From assembly GCF_006439015.1 (NCBI RefSeq), contig NZ_RCZG01000001.1:186001-250000 (forward strand): a stretch of DNA of 64,000 bases, read 5' to 3'. Position 1 is the first letter of the stretch, and each line of letters opens with the position of its first letter. A program made the position numbers and the translations under genes. The notes under the pieces were generated by a model. That model was not told the DNA's origin and did no database searches. It worked only from the letters and a program-made list of their open reading frames with translations. Origin of the DNA: Mycolicibacterium hodleri. GTDB taxonomy: Bacteria > Actinomycetota > Actinomycetes > Mycobacteriales > Mycobacteriaceae. Of the stretch, positions 26,116 through 34,826 are shown piece after piece.

Positions 26116-26940
26116 TCAAACCCGTGGCTCGCGTGGCAACCCCAGCGCGTGCTCAGCGAGGATGTTGCGCTGCACCTCGGAGGTGCCTGCGTAGATCGTG
26201 CCCGACACGGCCGTCAACCAGGTGTGCGACCACGACGCAGTCGAGTTCGATGCGCCCGGATCGTCGGTGCGGAAGTGACGCAGCGGCGGCCGACCCTCGG
26301 TGACCAAGGCAGCTGGACCCAGCAGCGTCATTGCCAGATCGGTGACGTCGCGGTGGTGCTCGCTCCAATAGAGCTTCGACACCGAGGCTTCCGTGCCAGG
26401 GGTGTCGCCCCGAAGCCACCCTGTCAGAATGCGCTTGCCCAGGTAGCCCATGATCTCGGCCTTCGTGTACGCCCTGGCAACCCGATCCCTGACGACTTCG
26501 TCGCCGGCGAAGCCCTTTTCATCCACCAACGCGATCAGTCAGTCGACCTCGGCGCGAAAGGGGATCGGATTGGTGGCGGCTTCGTCGCCGCGCTCCAAGC
26601 CGAGTAGCGCCATGGCGGTCTCCTTGCCCTGATCCACTCCGAGCACGACGTTCTCGGCCTTCGTGCGGGCGCCGATGAAGAAGGCCTCGTTTAAGGCGTC
26701 GCTTCCGGTGGCCATGGTGATGGGCGGCACCTCGACGCCCGGTTGGACCAGGGGGACCAGCAGCATGCTGATGCCCCGGTGCCGCGACACCTCGGCATTG
26801 GTCCGGACGAGCATGTGGGAACATACCCGCGAGATCCTGACGGAGGTTCTCGGCTTCCTGGGGAGGACATCGATGACCTCATCGAGCGCGGCGTGGTTTG
26901 AGGTCATGACGAACCTCGAGTCGACCGGCGCCAAGGTCAA
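26116..26940 (-). pseudogene. Acyl-CoA dehydrogenase pseudogene
   Basis: Two pieces in the same frame, interrupted by TGA at 26541-26539. The upstream piece has ISMLLVPLVQPGVEVPPITM and LNEAFFIGARTKAENVVLG (ACAD middle); the downstream piece has TIYAGTSEVQRNILAEHALG (ACAD end). The N-terminal ~150 residues of the family are missing and replaced by ~35 unrelated residues. It is therefore both deleted and stop-interrupted. Confidence 0.85.
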
Positions 26941-26946
26941 CCCGCC

Positions 26947-27771
26947 TCAGCGGTAAGCGGTTACCCGTCCGGTGAGCGCCACCTTGCCGTCGTCACCGAT
27001 GGCCCGGGCCTCCCCGAGCCCGGTGCTGCGGCCCACGCGCAATGTCGTTCCCTCGTAACGCGATTGGGCACCCGCGAAGAACGGGCGCAGGAAGTTCACC
27101 CGAAGCGAGGCGGTCTGCAAAGGGACATTGGCGCGCCCCTCGTTGATCGCCGCCGACGCGGCGAGTTCCAGACCGGCCGCCGCGACGCCGCCATGCACGA
27201 TGTCGAGTTCGTTGTTCAGATTGGGGTCGACGCGCTGCACGAGGACGTGGCCGACCGCATCGGGCGCGACGTGCACGGCCATGCGGTCGGCGATCGGCGT
27301 CGCTGCCACGAGGCTCAAGGTCTCTGCCGGCCACCCGGACGCTCGGGCCTCGGCCTTGACGAAGACGGAGCGCACGGTGCCGCCGCCGATCACGATTCCG
27401 TCGTAGGTCAGGGTGCAGATACCGAGCGAAGTGGTCCCCATGGGGCGGAATGCGTGGGCCGTGGCCAGTACCGGGCCATCGAGTTCGCCAAGGCCGTCGA
27501 GGCACACGTCCATCGACAGCTCACTGGACACCGTCCACTGGCCGGGTCGCCGACGGTAGTGATTGACGATTCCCGCGGCGGCGTCGACCAGGATCGCCAG
27601 CGGTCCGATCGTGGGCGCGCCGGTGAGCGGGTTTCGGTAGCACGACATCGGCATCGTGATCGCCGCGGTCGCAGCGGCGGGGTCGGATTCGACGTAAGAC
27701 AGGCCGAACCGGACCTGGATCGAGTCGGGTGTTTCGAGATCGTGCTCGTTGAACCACTCGTCGGTGCCCAT
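26947..27771 (-). CDS. Double-hotdog thioesterase-like protein
   Basis: A 274-residue protein whose two halves both resemble PaaI-type hotdog domains (IGPLAILVDAAAGIVNHY in the first; DIVHGGVAAAGLELAASAA in the second, then VNFLRPFFAGAQ and GLGEARAIGDDG). The family hydrolyses acyl-CoA thioesters. ATG 27771 overlaps the stop of the upstream GntR gene by one base (TGATG), so the two form an operon. The second half keeps the HGG..A..E/L helix pattern of active hotdog thioesterases. Its substrate is unknown. Confidence 0.72.
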   Translation of the reverse strand: MGTDEWFNEHDLETPDSIQVRFGLSYVESDPAAATAAITMPMSCYRNPLTGAPTIGPLAILVDAAAGIVNHYRRRPGQWTVSSELSMDVCLDGLGELDGPVLATAHAFRPMGTTSLGICTLTYDGIVIGGGTVRSVFVKAEARASGWPAETLSLVAATPIADRMAVHVAPDAVGHVLVQRVDPNLNNELDIVHGGVAAAGLELAASAAINEGRANVPLQTASLRVNFLRPFFAGAQSRYEGTTLRVGRSTGLGEARAIGDDGKVALTGRVTAYR

Positions 27772-28508
27772 CACTCCAACAGGTCGACGACGGTCGAGAG
27801 TTCCGATCCGGCCAGCACGTATTCCTCGGCGCCCTTGAGGTGTCGGCTCCAAAGTTCACCGGCCTTCTCGGCCTCGCCGGCCTTGATCAAGTCGAGCAGC
27901 AGACGGTGGGCCTTGCCCGAACGTCGTTCGGCCTGTTCGGCCTTCGTGCCTCTGGTGGGCTGCAGTGAACGGTTGGCCTTCTCGATGATGTGGTGCAGCA
28001 TCTCGCTGACGATCTGCAACGTCTTGTTGCCCGACAACCTGGCGATTGCGGCATGGAAGTCGGTTCGCGCGTCAACGCCCTCCGCGCCGTGCACGTCGGC
28101 CTCCCTGGCCACGATCCGCTCCAGTTCGGCGATGACCTTGGGGTCGTGGTCCTTGGCCAGCTGCACCACCATGGGCGTCTCCAGGGTGGCGCGCGCGTCG
28201 AAGACGTCCTTGAGCGTGACGCCGTCGTACTCGAGGATGAGCCCGGCGTAACGCGCGAGGGTTTCACGCGTCGGACTGGTCACGCGTGCGCCACCCTTGA
28301 CACCGCGCTGCACCTGGATCAGGGATTCGGATTCCAGCACGCGAAACGCTTCGCGCAAGGTCGGCCGGGAAACCCCGAAGCGTTCCATGAGTTCCGATTC
28401 CGGCGGAAGCATGGTGCCCAGCGGAATCTCGCCGCGAATGAACATCTTGCGCAGGACCGCGGCAACGCGATCGGCCATCTTCGGTTCCCGAAGACTCGTG
28501 ACCTCCAT
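27771..28508 (-). CDS. GntR-family (FCD subgroup) transcriptional regulator
   Basis: A 245-residue regulator with winged HTH (VLRKMFIRGEIPLGTMLPPE; RFGVSRPTLREAFRVLESES) and an FCD domain containing ARTDFHAAIARLSGNKTLQI. AGAGGGG lies before ATG 28508. It is the third FCD regulator of the window and a paralogue of those at 2039 and 2807. It leads the operon that encodes the thioesterase and may act on the AT-rich site just upstream. Confidence 0.92.
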   Translation of the reverse strand: MEVTSLREPKMADRVAAVLRKMFIRGEIPLGTMLPPESELMERFGVSRPTLREAFRVLESESLIQVQRGVKGGARVTSPTRETLARYAGLILEYDGVTLKDVFDARATLETPMVVQLAKDHDPKVIAELERIVAREADVHGAEGVDARTDFHAAIARLSGNKTLQIVSEMLHHIIEKANRSLQPTRGTKAEQAERRSGKAHRLLLDLIKAGEAEKAGELWSRHLKGAEEYVLAGSELSTVVDLLE

Positions 28509-28547
28509 GGTGTCCCCTCTGCCGCTGGTGTTCGAAAGTTCAGATAA

Positions 28548-28571
28548 ACGTTTTGCTAATTAGGTTAATTG
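28548..28571 (-). promoter_or_regulatory. AT-rich operator candidate upstream of GntR gene
   Basis: TTTTGCTAATTAGGTTAATTG includes the palindrome CTAATTAG (28556-28563) and starts with the GCTAA shared by other elements in this window. It lies about 45 bases upstream of the GntR start, fitting autoregulation. Weak evidence. Confidence 0.35.
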
Positions 28572-28652
28572 ACTGGCCGCCGTTGACCCGGATGAGACGC
28601 CTACCCAACGCGGATTACGTGAGCATTGTCATGTCCGGGGGCCGGGCGTGGG

Positions 28653-29795
28653 TCAGTAACCCATCGCTCGTCCCATGAGGTCCTTCATGATCTCAGTGGT
28701 TCCGGCGTACAGGCGCTGCACCCGCGAATCACGCCACAGCCTGGCGATCTCGTATTCGTTGATGTAGCCGTAACCCCCGTGCATCTGCAGGCAGCGGTCG
28801 ATGATCTCCCACTGCACCTCGGAGGTCCACCACTTCAGTCCGGCGGCGTCCTCGTCCTTGAGGGTGCCGTCGTTGACCGACAGCACGCACTGATCGAGGT
28901 AGGTTTGTGCGGCGTCCAGCTTGGTCTGCATCTCAGCGAGAAAGTGCCGATTGACCTGGAACTTGCCGATCGGCTGACCGAACGCCGTGCGCTCCAGAGC
29001 ATAGGCCTTGGTCAGGTCCAACGCCTTTCGTGCCGCGGGCAACGCGTAACAGGCGACGCCGACCCGCTCGCTCGCCAAGTTGCCGACCAGATGGTAGAAA
29101 CCCCGGTTGAGTTCGCCGACCAGGTTCTCCTTAGGCACCTTGACGTCCTCGAAGAACAGTTCGGCGGTGTCAGCGGAGTACTGACCGATCTTGTCGAGCT
29201 TGCGGCCGCGGCTGAAGCCCTCCATGCCGTCTTCGATCATCAGCAGGCTGATGCCCTTGTGGCGTTCGGACGGATCGGTCTTGACGGCGGTGAGCACCAG
29301 CTTGGATTGCAGCCCATTGCTGATGAACGTCTTGGAGCCGTTGACGACCCAGTGGTCGCCCTCGTCGCGGGCCGAGGTCTTGATGCCCCCGAGGTCCGAT
29401 CCGGCGGCCGGTTCGGACATCGCGATCGAGCCGATGTATTCGCCGCTGACGAACTTCGGTAGCCACCGCTCCTTCTGCTCGTCGGTGGTGAGGTTCTGCA
29501 TGTAGGGCATCAGGATGTCGTTCTGCACGCCCAGTCCGATACCGACGGCCCCGGTCATGAACATCTCCTCGGAGATGATCTGGTTGAACCGGAAGTCCTT
29601 GACGCCCAGGCCGCCGTACTTCTCGTCGAACTCCCAGCCGATCAGACCGGCGGCACCCGCGGCTAGCCACGCCTCGCGGCTGACCTTGCCGTCCTTCTCC
29701 CACTTCTCGGTGTGCGGGACGCATTCGCGCTCGAAGAACGTCCTTGCGGTGTTGCGGAAGTCGTCGTGGACCTCTTCGAAGATGTTGCGGCGCAT
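28653..29795 (-). CDS. Acyl-CoA dehydrogenase (homotetrameric type)
   Basis: A 380-residue ACAD of the conventional short/long-chain type: FFERECVPHTEKWEKDGKVS, IAMSEPAAGSDLGGIKTSAR, NGSKTFISNG, TAFGQPIGKFQVNRHFLAEM, LQMHGGYGYINEYEIARLWR and LYAGTTEIMKDLMGRAMGY. It has both the SEPAAGSD and MHGG signatures in one chain, unlike the paired ACADs here, so it should work alone. The Glu376-equivalent position is Ala (YAGT), as in LCAD-like enzymes. AAGGAA precedes ATG 29795. It is downstream of the 30800/29808 pair. Confidence 0.95.
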   Translation of the reverse strand: MRRNIFEEVHDDFRNTARTFFERECVPHTEKWEKDGKVSREAWLAAGAAGLIGWEFDEKYGGLGVKDFRFNQIISEEMFMTGAVGIGLGVQNDILMPYMQNLTTDEQKERWLPKFVSGEYIGSIAMSEPAAGSDLGGIKTSARDEGDHWVVNGSKTFISNGLQSKLVLTAVKTDPSERHKGISLLMIEDGMEGFSRGRKLDKIGQYSADTAELFFEDVKVPKENLVGELNRGFYHLVGNLASERVGVACYALPAARKALDLTKAYALERTAFGQPIGKFQVNRHFLAEMQTKLDAAQTYLDQCVLSVNDGTLKDEDAAGLKWWTSEVQWEIIDRCLQMHGGYGYINEYEIARLWRDSRVQRLYAGTTEIMKDLMGRAMGY

Positions 29796-29807
29796 GCGTT
29801 TCCTTCT

Positions 29808-30803
29808 CTAATCGGCCCAGGCGACGATCGCGGGAAGCGCGCGGCCGGGGGAGTAGTCGTCGAACAGGTGGTCGGCGAGGCGTGCCTCGAGTTGCTGGTA
29901 CGAGCCGCACAGTGAGTCGATCTGGAACCCCCGTGACACGTACCGGTGCAGGTCGTGCTCGATGGTGAGTCCGATTGCGCCGCAGACCTGCATGGCGGCG
30001 TCGGACACCGTCCGGTGCGCTCGACCGGCCGCGGCTTTGGCGGTCTGGGCCGACAAGCGTCCGCCGTACCGCCACGTATCACCGAGGAGAGCCCGAGCGC
30101 CCTCGAGGTGGGCCTTGGCGTCGGCCAGGAGATGCCGCGGTGATTGGAAGGAGCCGATGGGCGAACCGAATTGGTGTCGGCTCGATACCTGGTCGACCGC
30201 CATCCGAAGCGCTTCATCGGCGAGCGCGACCAGTTCGGTGGCCAGTGCCCTGTGCGCTGCGGCGATCGCGCTACTCCATTCGGTCGAGGCGTCCACAAGC
30301 GGACCGTCGAGCGGACCTTCAACGCGGGTCCAGTACGACGACGAGTCGAAGGTATTCATGCGGGTGCCGGTCAGGACGTCGACGTCCACGACCCCGAGGG
30401 ATACCGTGCCCATCGGACCCGCCACTGGCACGACCAGCCGACGAGTCGCCTCGGTGCCGAGCGGGCCAAGCACGATGCCGGTGACGCTGCCCTCGTTCGA
30501 GCCGGGGTCGTAACCGTCGACCGGACTCGGGAATACGATGCCGTCAACCGGATCGGGCAGCAGCGCCGAAAGTTCGGCCAACACCACCCTCTCGAGGCAG
30601 TCGGTGTGGGCCAGCGATCGGCCCTGCGCGCGAAAGAGTAACTCGCAGGCCTCAATCGGGTACTCGGCCTCGATGTCGGACCAGCCGAGCTCTTCGAGTG
30701 GGGGTCCGATCGCGACGTGTTCGCCGGGATTCTTGGCGGCCAACTCGTCGAACAGCCGGAAGACGGCCTCCTCGATCATCGGCCACGATTCGTCGGTGCT
30801 CAC
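29808..30803 (-). CDS. Acyl-CoA dehydrogenase-like partner subunit, divergent
   Basis: A 331-residue, shortened ACAD homologue. The N-terminal helical domain is reduced, and the C-terminus has SRHQFGSPIGSFQSPRHLLA and QVCGAIGLTIEHDLHRYVSR, where the usual MHGG has become CGAI. GTG 30803 overlaps the upstream ACAD stop as GTGA, so the two are co-translated. It is probably the non-catalytic or FAD-sharing subunit of a heteromer with 30800-32011. Its low conservation of catalytic motifs argues against independent activity. Confidence 0.85.
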   Translation of the reverse strand: MSTDESWPMIEEAVFRLFDELAAKNPGEHVAIGPPLEELGWSDIEAEYPIEACELLFRAQGRSLAHTDCLERVVLAELSALLPDPVDGIVFPSPVDGYDPGSNEGSVTGIVLGPLGTEATRRLVVPVAGPMGTVSLGVVDVDVLTGTRMNTFDSSSYWTRVEGPLDGPLVDASTEWSSAIAAAHRALATELVALADEALRMAVDQVSSRHQFGSPIGSFQSPRHLLADAKAHLEGARALLGDTWRYGGRLSAQTAKAAAGRAHRTVSDAAMQVCGAIGLTIEHDLHRYVSRGFQIDSLCGSYQQLEARLADHLFDDYSPGRALPAIVAWAD

Positions 30804-32011
30804 CGTTTCTCCTTGGGCAGTCCTAGAAGATGGTCGGCGATGATGCTGCGCTGGACCTCGGCACTGCCGCCCATGATGGTCGCGGCGCGGGTGTACCACC
30901 ACTTCGCCCTGGCGGTATCGAGTTCTTTGTCGCCGTCGGCGCCAACGCCGGTCAGCATCCATCCCCGCCGCACGTCGAGCACCAGGTCGTTGATGTCCTT
31001 CTCGGCTTTGGCGAAGAGCAGTTTGTCGATGCTGCTCTCCGGTCCGACCATCTGGTTCGCCGCGAGTGCGCGCACCGTCTTTGCGGCCCGTGCCTGGGCA
31101 GCCACCACCGCTACGTAGATCTGCGCGAAGCGTTCACGGTTGGCCGGCGATGCGCCGTGGACGACCATCTCGGCGCGCAGCCGGCCCAACTCGGTCAGTG
31201 CGGTGGTCAGTACTGCGTAGCCGTACATGCCGCGTTCGTACTGCATCAGGTACATGACGACAGCCCAGCCGCCGCCGACGTCACCGATCGCTCGCTCACG
31301 AGGGATGCGAACATCGTCGAAGAACACCTCCGCCAGTTCGCGGCGGCCACTGGCCAGCGCGATCGGACGGACGGTGACACCTGGTGTGTCGGCGTCGACC
31401 AGGAACGTGCTCAGACCGCGATGCCTGCTCTCGGGTGTGCCAGTTCGCGCCAGCACCATGAAACGGGTGGCCGTCGGGCCTTGGCTGGTCCAGATCTTCT
31501 GCCCGTTGAGTACGAAGCCGCCGTCGCCGTCGTCGGCTGCCCGGCACCGCAGGCCGGCCAGATCGCTACCCGATTCCGGCTCCGAGAAGCACTGCCCCCA
31601 CCATTCGGCACCCCGCAGATAGTTCGGCAGGTACTCGGCTGCCAGGTGCGGCGCGTACCTGTAGGTGGCGGGTCCGATCACCTCGAGCGTCCAATGTTGC
31701 TCGGGCACGGGCAGCATCGCCGCAGCCAACTCCTCGAAGTAGGCGGCCCGGTGGACTTCCGTCCCGCCGAACCCACCCGCATCCTCGGGCCAGCCGTACC
31801 GGTTCCAGCCTGCCTCATAGAGCCGCGCCAGAATCGTGGAGTGAAAGACCAGTTCGTCCTCGACGTTGTCGAAGGCGGCGGTGCGCCACTCGTCGGCCCA
31901 GTCCAGTTCGCGGAGCCAGGTGCGGAATTCGTGGCGGTACGTGGCCACCTGGGAGACATACTCGTCTCGGCGGAGACAGGCCACGGCGGCGCTGTCGACA
32001 GGGGCGGACAA
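30800..32011 (-). CDS. Acyl-CoA dehydrogenase, first of an adjacent pair
   Basis: A 403-residue ACAD with GWPEDAGGFGGTEV, WWGQCFSEPESGSDLAGLRC, NGQKIWTSQGPTATRF and TIMGGSAEVQRSIIADHLLG. The start is TTG 32011 with AAGGGGG eight bases upstream. It is the promoter-proximal gene of a three-ACAD operon reading toward 28653. Its partner is the overlapping gene 29808-30803. Cofactor FAD and electron transfer to ETF follow from the family. Confidence 0.92.
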   Translation of the reverse strand: MSAPVDSAAVACLRRDEYVSQVATYRHEFRTWLRELDWADEWRTAAFDNVEDELVFHSTILARLYEAGWNRYGWPEDAGGFGGTEVHRAAYFEELAAAMLPVPEQHWTLEVIGPATYRYAPHLAAEYLPNYLRGAEWWGQCFSEPESGSDLAGLRCRAADDGDGGFVLNGQKIWTSQGPTATRFMVLARTGTPESRHRGLSTFLVDADTPGVTVRPIALASGRRELAEVFFDDVRIPRERAIGDVGGGWAVVMYLMQYERGMYGYAVLTTALTELGRLRAEMVVHGASPANRERFAQIYVAVVAAQARAAKTVRALAANQMVGPESSIDKLLFAKAEKDINDLVLDVRRGWMLTGVGADGDKELDTARAKWWYTRAATIMGGSAEVQRSIIADHLLGLPKEKR

Positions 32012-32059
32012 CCCGTTCCCCCTTCGTGGACGCGAGGATTCGGCCGCTCGACCTAATCC

Positions 32060-32090
32060 GCTAAACAGTTATCTATAACACGGTACAGTA
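32060..32090. promoter_or_regulatory. AT-rich operator candidate in divergent ACAD/ALDH promoter region
   Basis: GCTAAACAGTTATCTATA (32060-32077) matches the element at 61238-61255 in 15 of 18 positions. GTTAT and ATAAC form a short inverted repeat (32068-32079). The site lies between the divergent 32011 (-) and 32125 (+) genes and could serve both operons. Confidence 0.45.
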
Positions 32091-32124
32091 ACGCACACCG
32101 CCACTTCTGTGAGAGGGACCGCCA

Positions 32125-33618
32125 ATGACGGCTTCACCCATCGCCACCGCCACCGTCGACTTCAACCCCGAAACCCGCTTGTACATCGACGGCCGGTTGC
32201 GGGAGTCGGCGGGCGCCAAGACTGTCGACAACGTCAACCCGGCGACCGAAGAGGTGCTGGGGGTCTGCTCGGATGCTGGTGCGCCGGACATGGACGAGGC
32301 CATCGCCGCCGCGCGGCGTGCCTTCGACGGTACTGATTGGGCCACCAATCACGAGTTCCGTCAACGCTGTCTGATGCAGCTGCACGACGCGCTGCAGGAC
32401 GAGAAGGAACAGATCCGCGCCGAGTTGATCGCCGAGGTCGGTGCGACGGTCGGGATGACTTACATCGCTCAGCTGGAGTGGCCGCTGGCTGATGCCATCC
32501 GATACCCCGCGGAGCTCATCTCGACCTTTGGGTGGGAGCGGATGCTCGCGCAGGACGCCAAATTGGGCACCCCGTACCACCGCGTCGTGGTCAAGGAAGC
32601 CATCGGTGTGGTCGGAGCGATTACGCCGTGGAACTTTCCGTTCGAGATCATCAGCAACAAGGTGGGCCAAATCCTGGCCACCGGCAACACGATGGTGCTC
32701 AAGGCGGCGATCGAGACGCCGTGGAGCGCGTTGCGCTGGGGCCGGATCATCGCCGAGAAGACCGACATCCCCGCCGGTGTGGTGAACATCGTGACCGCCT
32801 CGGACAACGACGTCGCTCAGCGGCTGGTGACTGATCCGCGCGTCGACATGATCTCGTTCACCGGTTCGACCGCGGTGGGCCAGCTGATCCAGCGGCTGTC
32901 GGCAGAGACGATGAAGCGCAACATGCTCGAGCTCGGCGGCAAGTCGGCTTACCTCATCTTGGATGACGCCGACATGGACATGGCGTTACCGGGTTGTCTG
33001 GGTGCGCTGATGCATTCGGGTCAGGGTTGCGCGTTGAATACTCGGATGTTGGTGCCGCGCAGTCATTATGATCAGGCCGTGGAGGTGGCGACGGCGACGT
33101 TCGGGTCGCTGACGGTGGGTGATCCGGCCGATCCGAACACATTCTGTGGGCCGCTGGTGTCGGCCAAGCAGCGCGCGCGGGTGCTGAACTACATCGAGAT
33201 CGCCAAGCGCGACGGCGGCCGGGTCACCGTTGGCGGTGGTGCCCCCGAGGGTTTGGACCGCGGTTACTTCGTCGCCCCGACGGTGGTGGCCGATGTCGCG
33301 CCGGATCACACGATCTTCCAGGAGGAGGTATTTGGTCCGGTGCTGTCGATCACGCCGTACGACGGTGGCGACGACGGTGCCGTGGAGTTGGCCAACAACT
33401 CCAGTTATGGGCTCGGTGGTGCGGTGATGGGCTCCGATGCGCGCGCGATGGCGGTCGCTCGTCGCATCCGGACGGGCTCCTTGATGATCAACAGCGGAAT
33501 GTACTACGGCGCAGATGCGCCGTTTGGTGGCTACAAGATGAGCGGTATCGGAAGGCAGAACGGCATCGAGGGCTTCGAGCAACACCTGCAGACAAAGACG
33601 ATCGGTTACCCCCTATGA
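32125..33618 (+). CDS. Aldehyde dehydrogenase (NAD(P)-dependent)
   Basis: A 497-residue ALDH-superfamily enzyme that oxidises an aldehyde to an acid. It shows VVGAITPWNFPFEI, the cofactor region MVLKAAIETPWSALRWG, FTGSTAVGQLI, the general-base Glu in NMLELGGKSAYL and the nucleophilic Cys in HSGQGCALNTRM. The usual KPSE motif after the Lys is KAAI. GAGAGGG precedes ATG 32125. It is coupled by a four-base overlap to a CoA-transferase gene, so the acid product may be activated by CoA transfer. Confidence 0.95.
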   Translation: MTASPIATATVDFNPETRLYIDGRLRESAGAKTVDNVNPATEEVLGVCSDAGAPDMDEAIAAARRAFDGTDWATNHEFRQRCLMQLHDALQDEKEQIRAELIAEVGATVGMTYIAQLEWPLADAIRYPAELISTFGWERMLAQDAKLGTPYHRVVVKEAIGVVGAITPWNFPFEIISNKVGQILATGNTMVLKAAIETPWSALRWGRIIAEKTDIPAGVVNIVTASDNDVAQRLVTDPRVDMISFTGSTAVGQLIQRLSAETMKRNMLELGGKSAYLILDDADMDMALPGCLGALMHSGQGCALNTRMLVPRSHYDQAVEVATATFGSLTVGDPADPNTFCGPLVSAKQRARVLNYIEIAKRDGGRVTVGGGAPEGLDRGYFVAPTVVADVAPDHTIFQEEVFGPVLSITPYDGGDDGAVELANNSSYGLGGAVMGSDARAMAVARRIRTGSLMINSGMYYGADAPFGGYKMSGIGRQNGIEGFEQHLQTKTIGYPL

Positions 33619-34826
33619 CCGACATTCTCAACGGAATCCGCGTCGTCGAGGTCGCGGCGTGGACGTTCGTGCCCGCCGCAGGCGCGGTGCTGGCCGACTG
33701 GGGCGCCGACGTCATCAAGATCGAGCATCCCGAGACGGGTGACCCGCAGCGCGGGTTGATCAGCTCGGGCATCGTCTCCGGGGCAGGCGGGGTCAACCAC
33801 TTCGTCGAGCAACCGAACCGGGGCAAGCGGAGTGTCGCCATCGACACCCGCACGCCCGATGGCCTCGAGCTGCTGATGAAGATCGTCGAGACCGCTGATG
33901 TGTTTCTGACCAACCTGCTGCCCGACTCGCGTGCACGGATGGGAATCGACGTCGACCAGGTCCGTGCCCGCAACCCGAAGATCATCTACGCCCGCGGCCA
34001 TGGTTACGGCTCCAAGGGCGAGCTGGCTGCGCAGGGCGGGTTCGACCTCGCCGCCTCCTGGGCGCGGGGCGGCATTGCCGATGCCTACTCGGCGGGCGAC
34101 GGCAGCTATCCACCCATCCAGCGGCCGGCGTTCGGCGATTCCTACGGCGGGTTGTGCATTGCCGCCGGTATCGCAGGGGCGCTGCTGAAGCGCGAGCGTA
34201 CGGGCGAGCCATCGGTGGTCGACGTCTCGTTGCTCGGCGCCGCGATCTGGCAGCTGGGTCCCGACATCGTGGGCGCAGGCGTCACGGGCCAAGACATCCC
34301 CAAGTTCAACCTCGCTGAGATGCCCAACCCGGTCGCCAGCATGTACAAGACCAAGGACGAGCGGTTCATCGCGTTCGTGTTGCTGCAGTCCGACCGGTTC
34401 TGGACGGATTTCTGCACCCGACTCGACCGGACTGATCTGATCACCGACCCGCTCTACGCGAGCGCGGGCGTGCGTTTCCAGAATCGCGCCGACTGCATTG
34501 TGGAGCTGCGCAAAACGATTGGCTCTCGCGATCTCGCACACTGGGAGAAGGCCTTCGCCGGCTTCGAAGGCGTATGGGACGTGCTGCGGACCGCCCACGA
34601 GGTGCACTCCGACCCCCAGGTCATCGCGAACGGTTACCTGCCGCGGGCGACCAACACCAGTGACATCGAGTTCGCTCTTGCGGCCAGCCCGGTCCAGTTC
34701 GACGAAACGCCGTTGGACCTGGATCGCGCTCCCGAACACGGGGAACACACCGACGTACTGTTGGCGGAGTTGGGCTTCAGCGAGGACGAGATCATCGACT
34801 TCAAGATCAACTCGGTCGTGATGTAG
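33615..34826 (+). CDS. CaiB/BaiF family III CoA-transferase
   Basis: A 403-residue class III CoA-transferase: GIRVVEVAAWTFVPAAGAVL, DWGADVIKIEHPETGDPQRG, NRGKRSVAIDTRTPDGLELL, DVFLTNLLPDSRARMGID and GYGSKGELAAQGGFDLAASW. It begins with an ATGA overlap on the ALDH gene and its stop overlaps the VOC gene start by one base. It is complete and of usual length. It probably takes CoA from an acyl-CoA donor to activate the acid made upstream. Confidence 0.95.
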   Translation: MTDILNGIRVVEVAAWTFVPAAGAVLADWGADVIKIEHPETGDPQRGLISSGIVSGAGGVNHFVEQPNRGKRSVAIDTRTPDGLELLMKIVETADVFLTNLLPDSRARMGIDVDQVRARNPKIIYARGHGYGSKGELAAQGGFDLAASWARGGIADAYSAGDGSYPPIQRPAFGDSYGGLCIAAGIAGALLKRERTGEPSVVDVSLLGAAIWQLGPDIVGAGVTGQDIPKFNLAEMPNPVASMYKTKDERFIAFVLLQSDRFWTDFCTRLDRTDLITDPLYASAGVRFQNRADCIVELRKTIGSRDLAHWEKAFAGFEGVWDVLRTAHEVHSDPQVIANGYLPRATNTSDIEFALAASPVQFDETPLDLDRAPEHGEHTDVLLAELGFSEDEIIDFKINSVVM

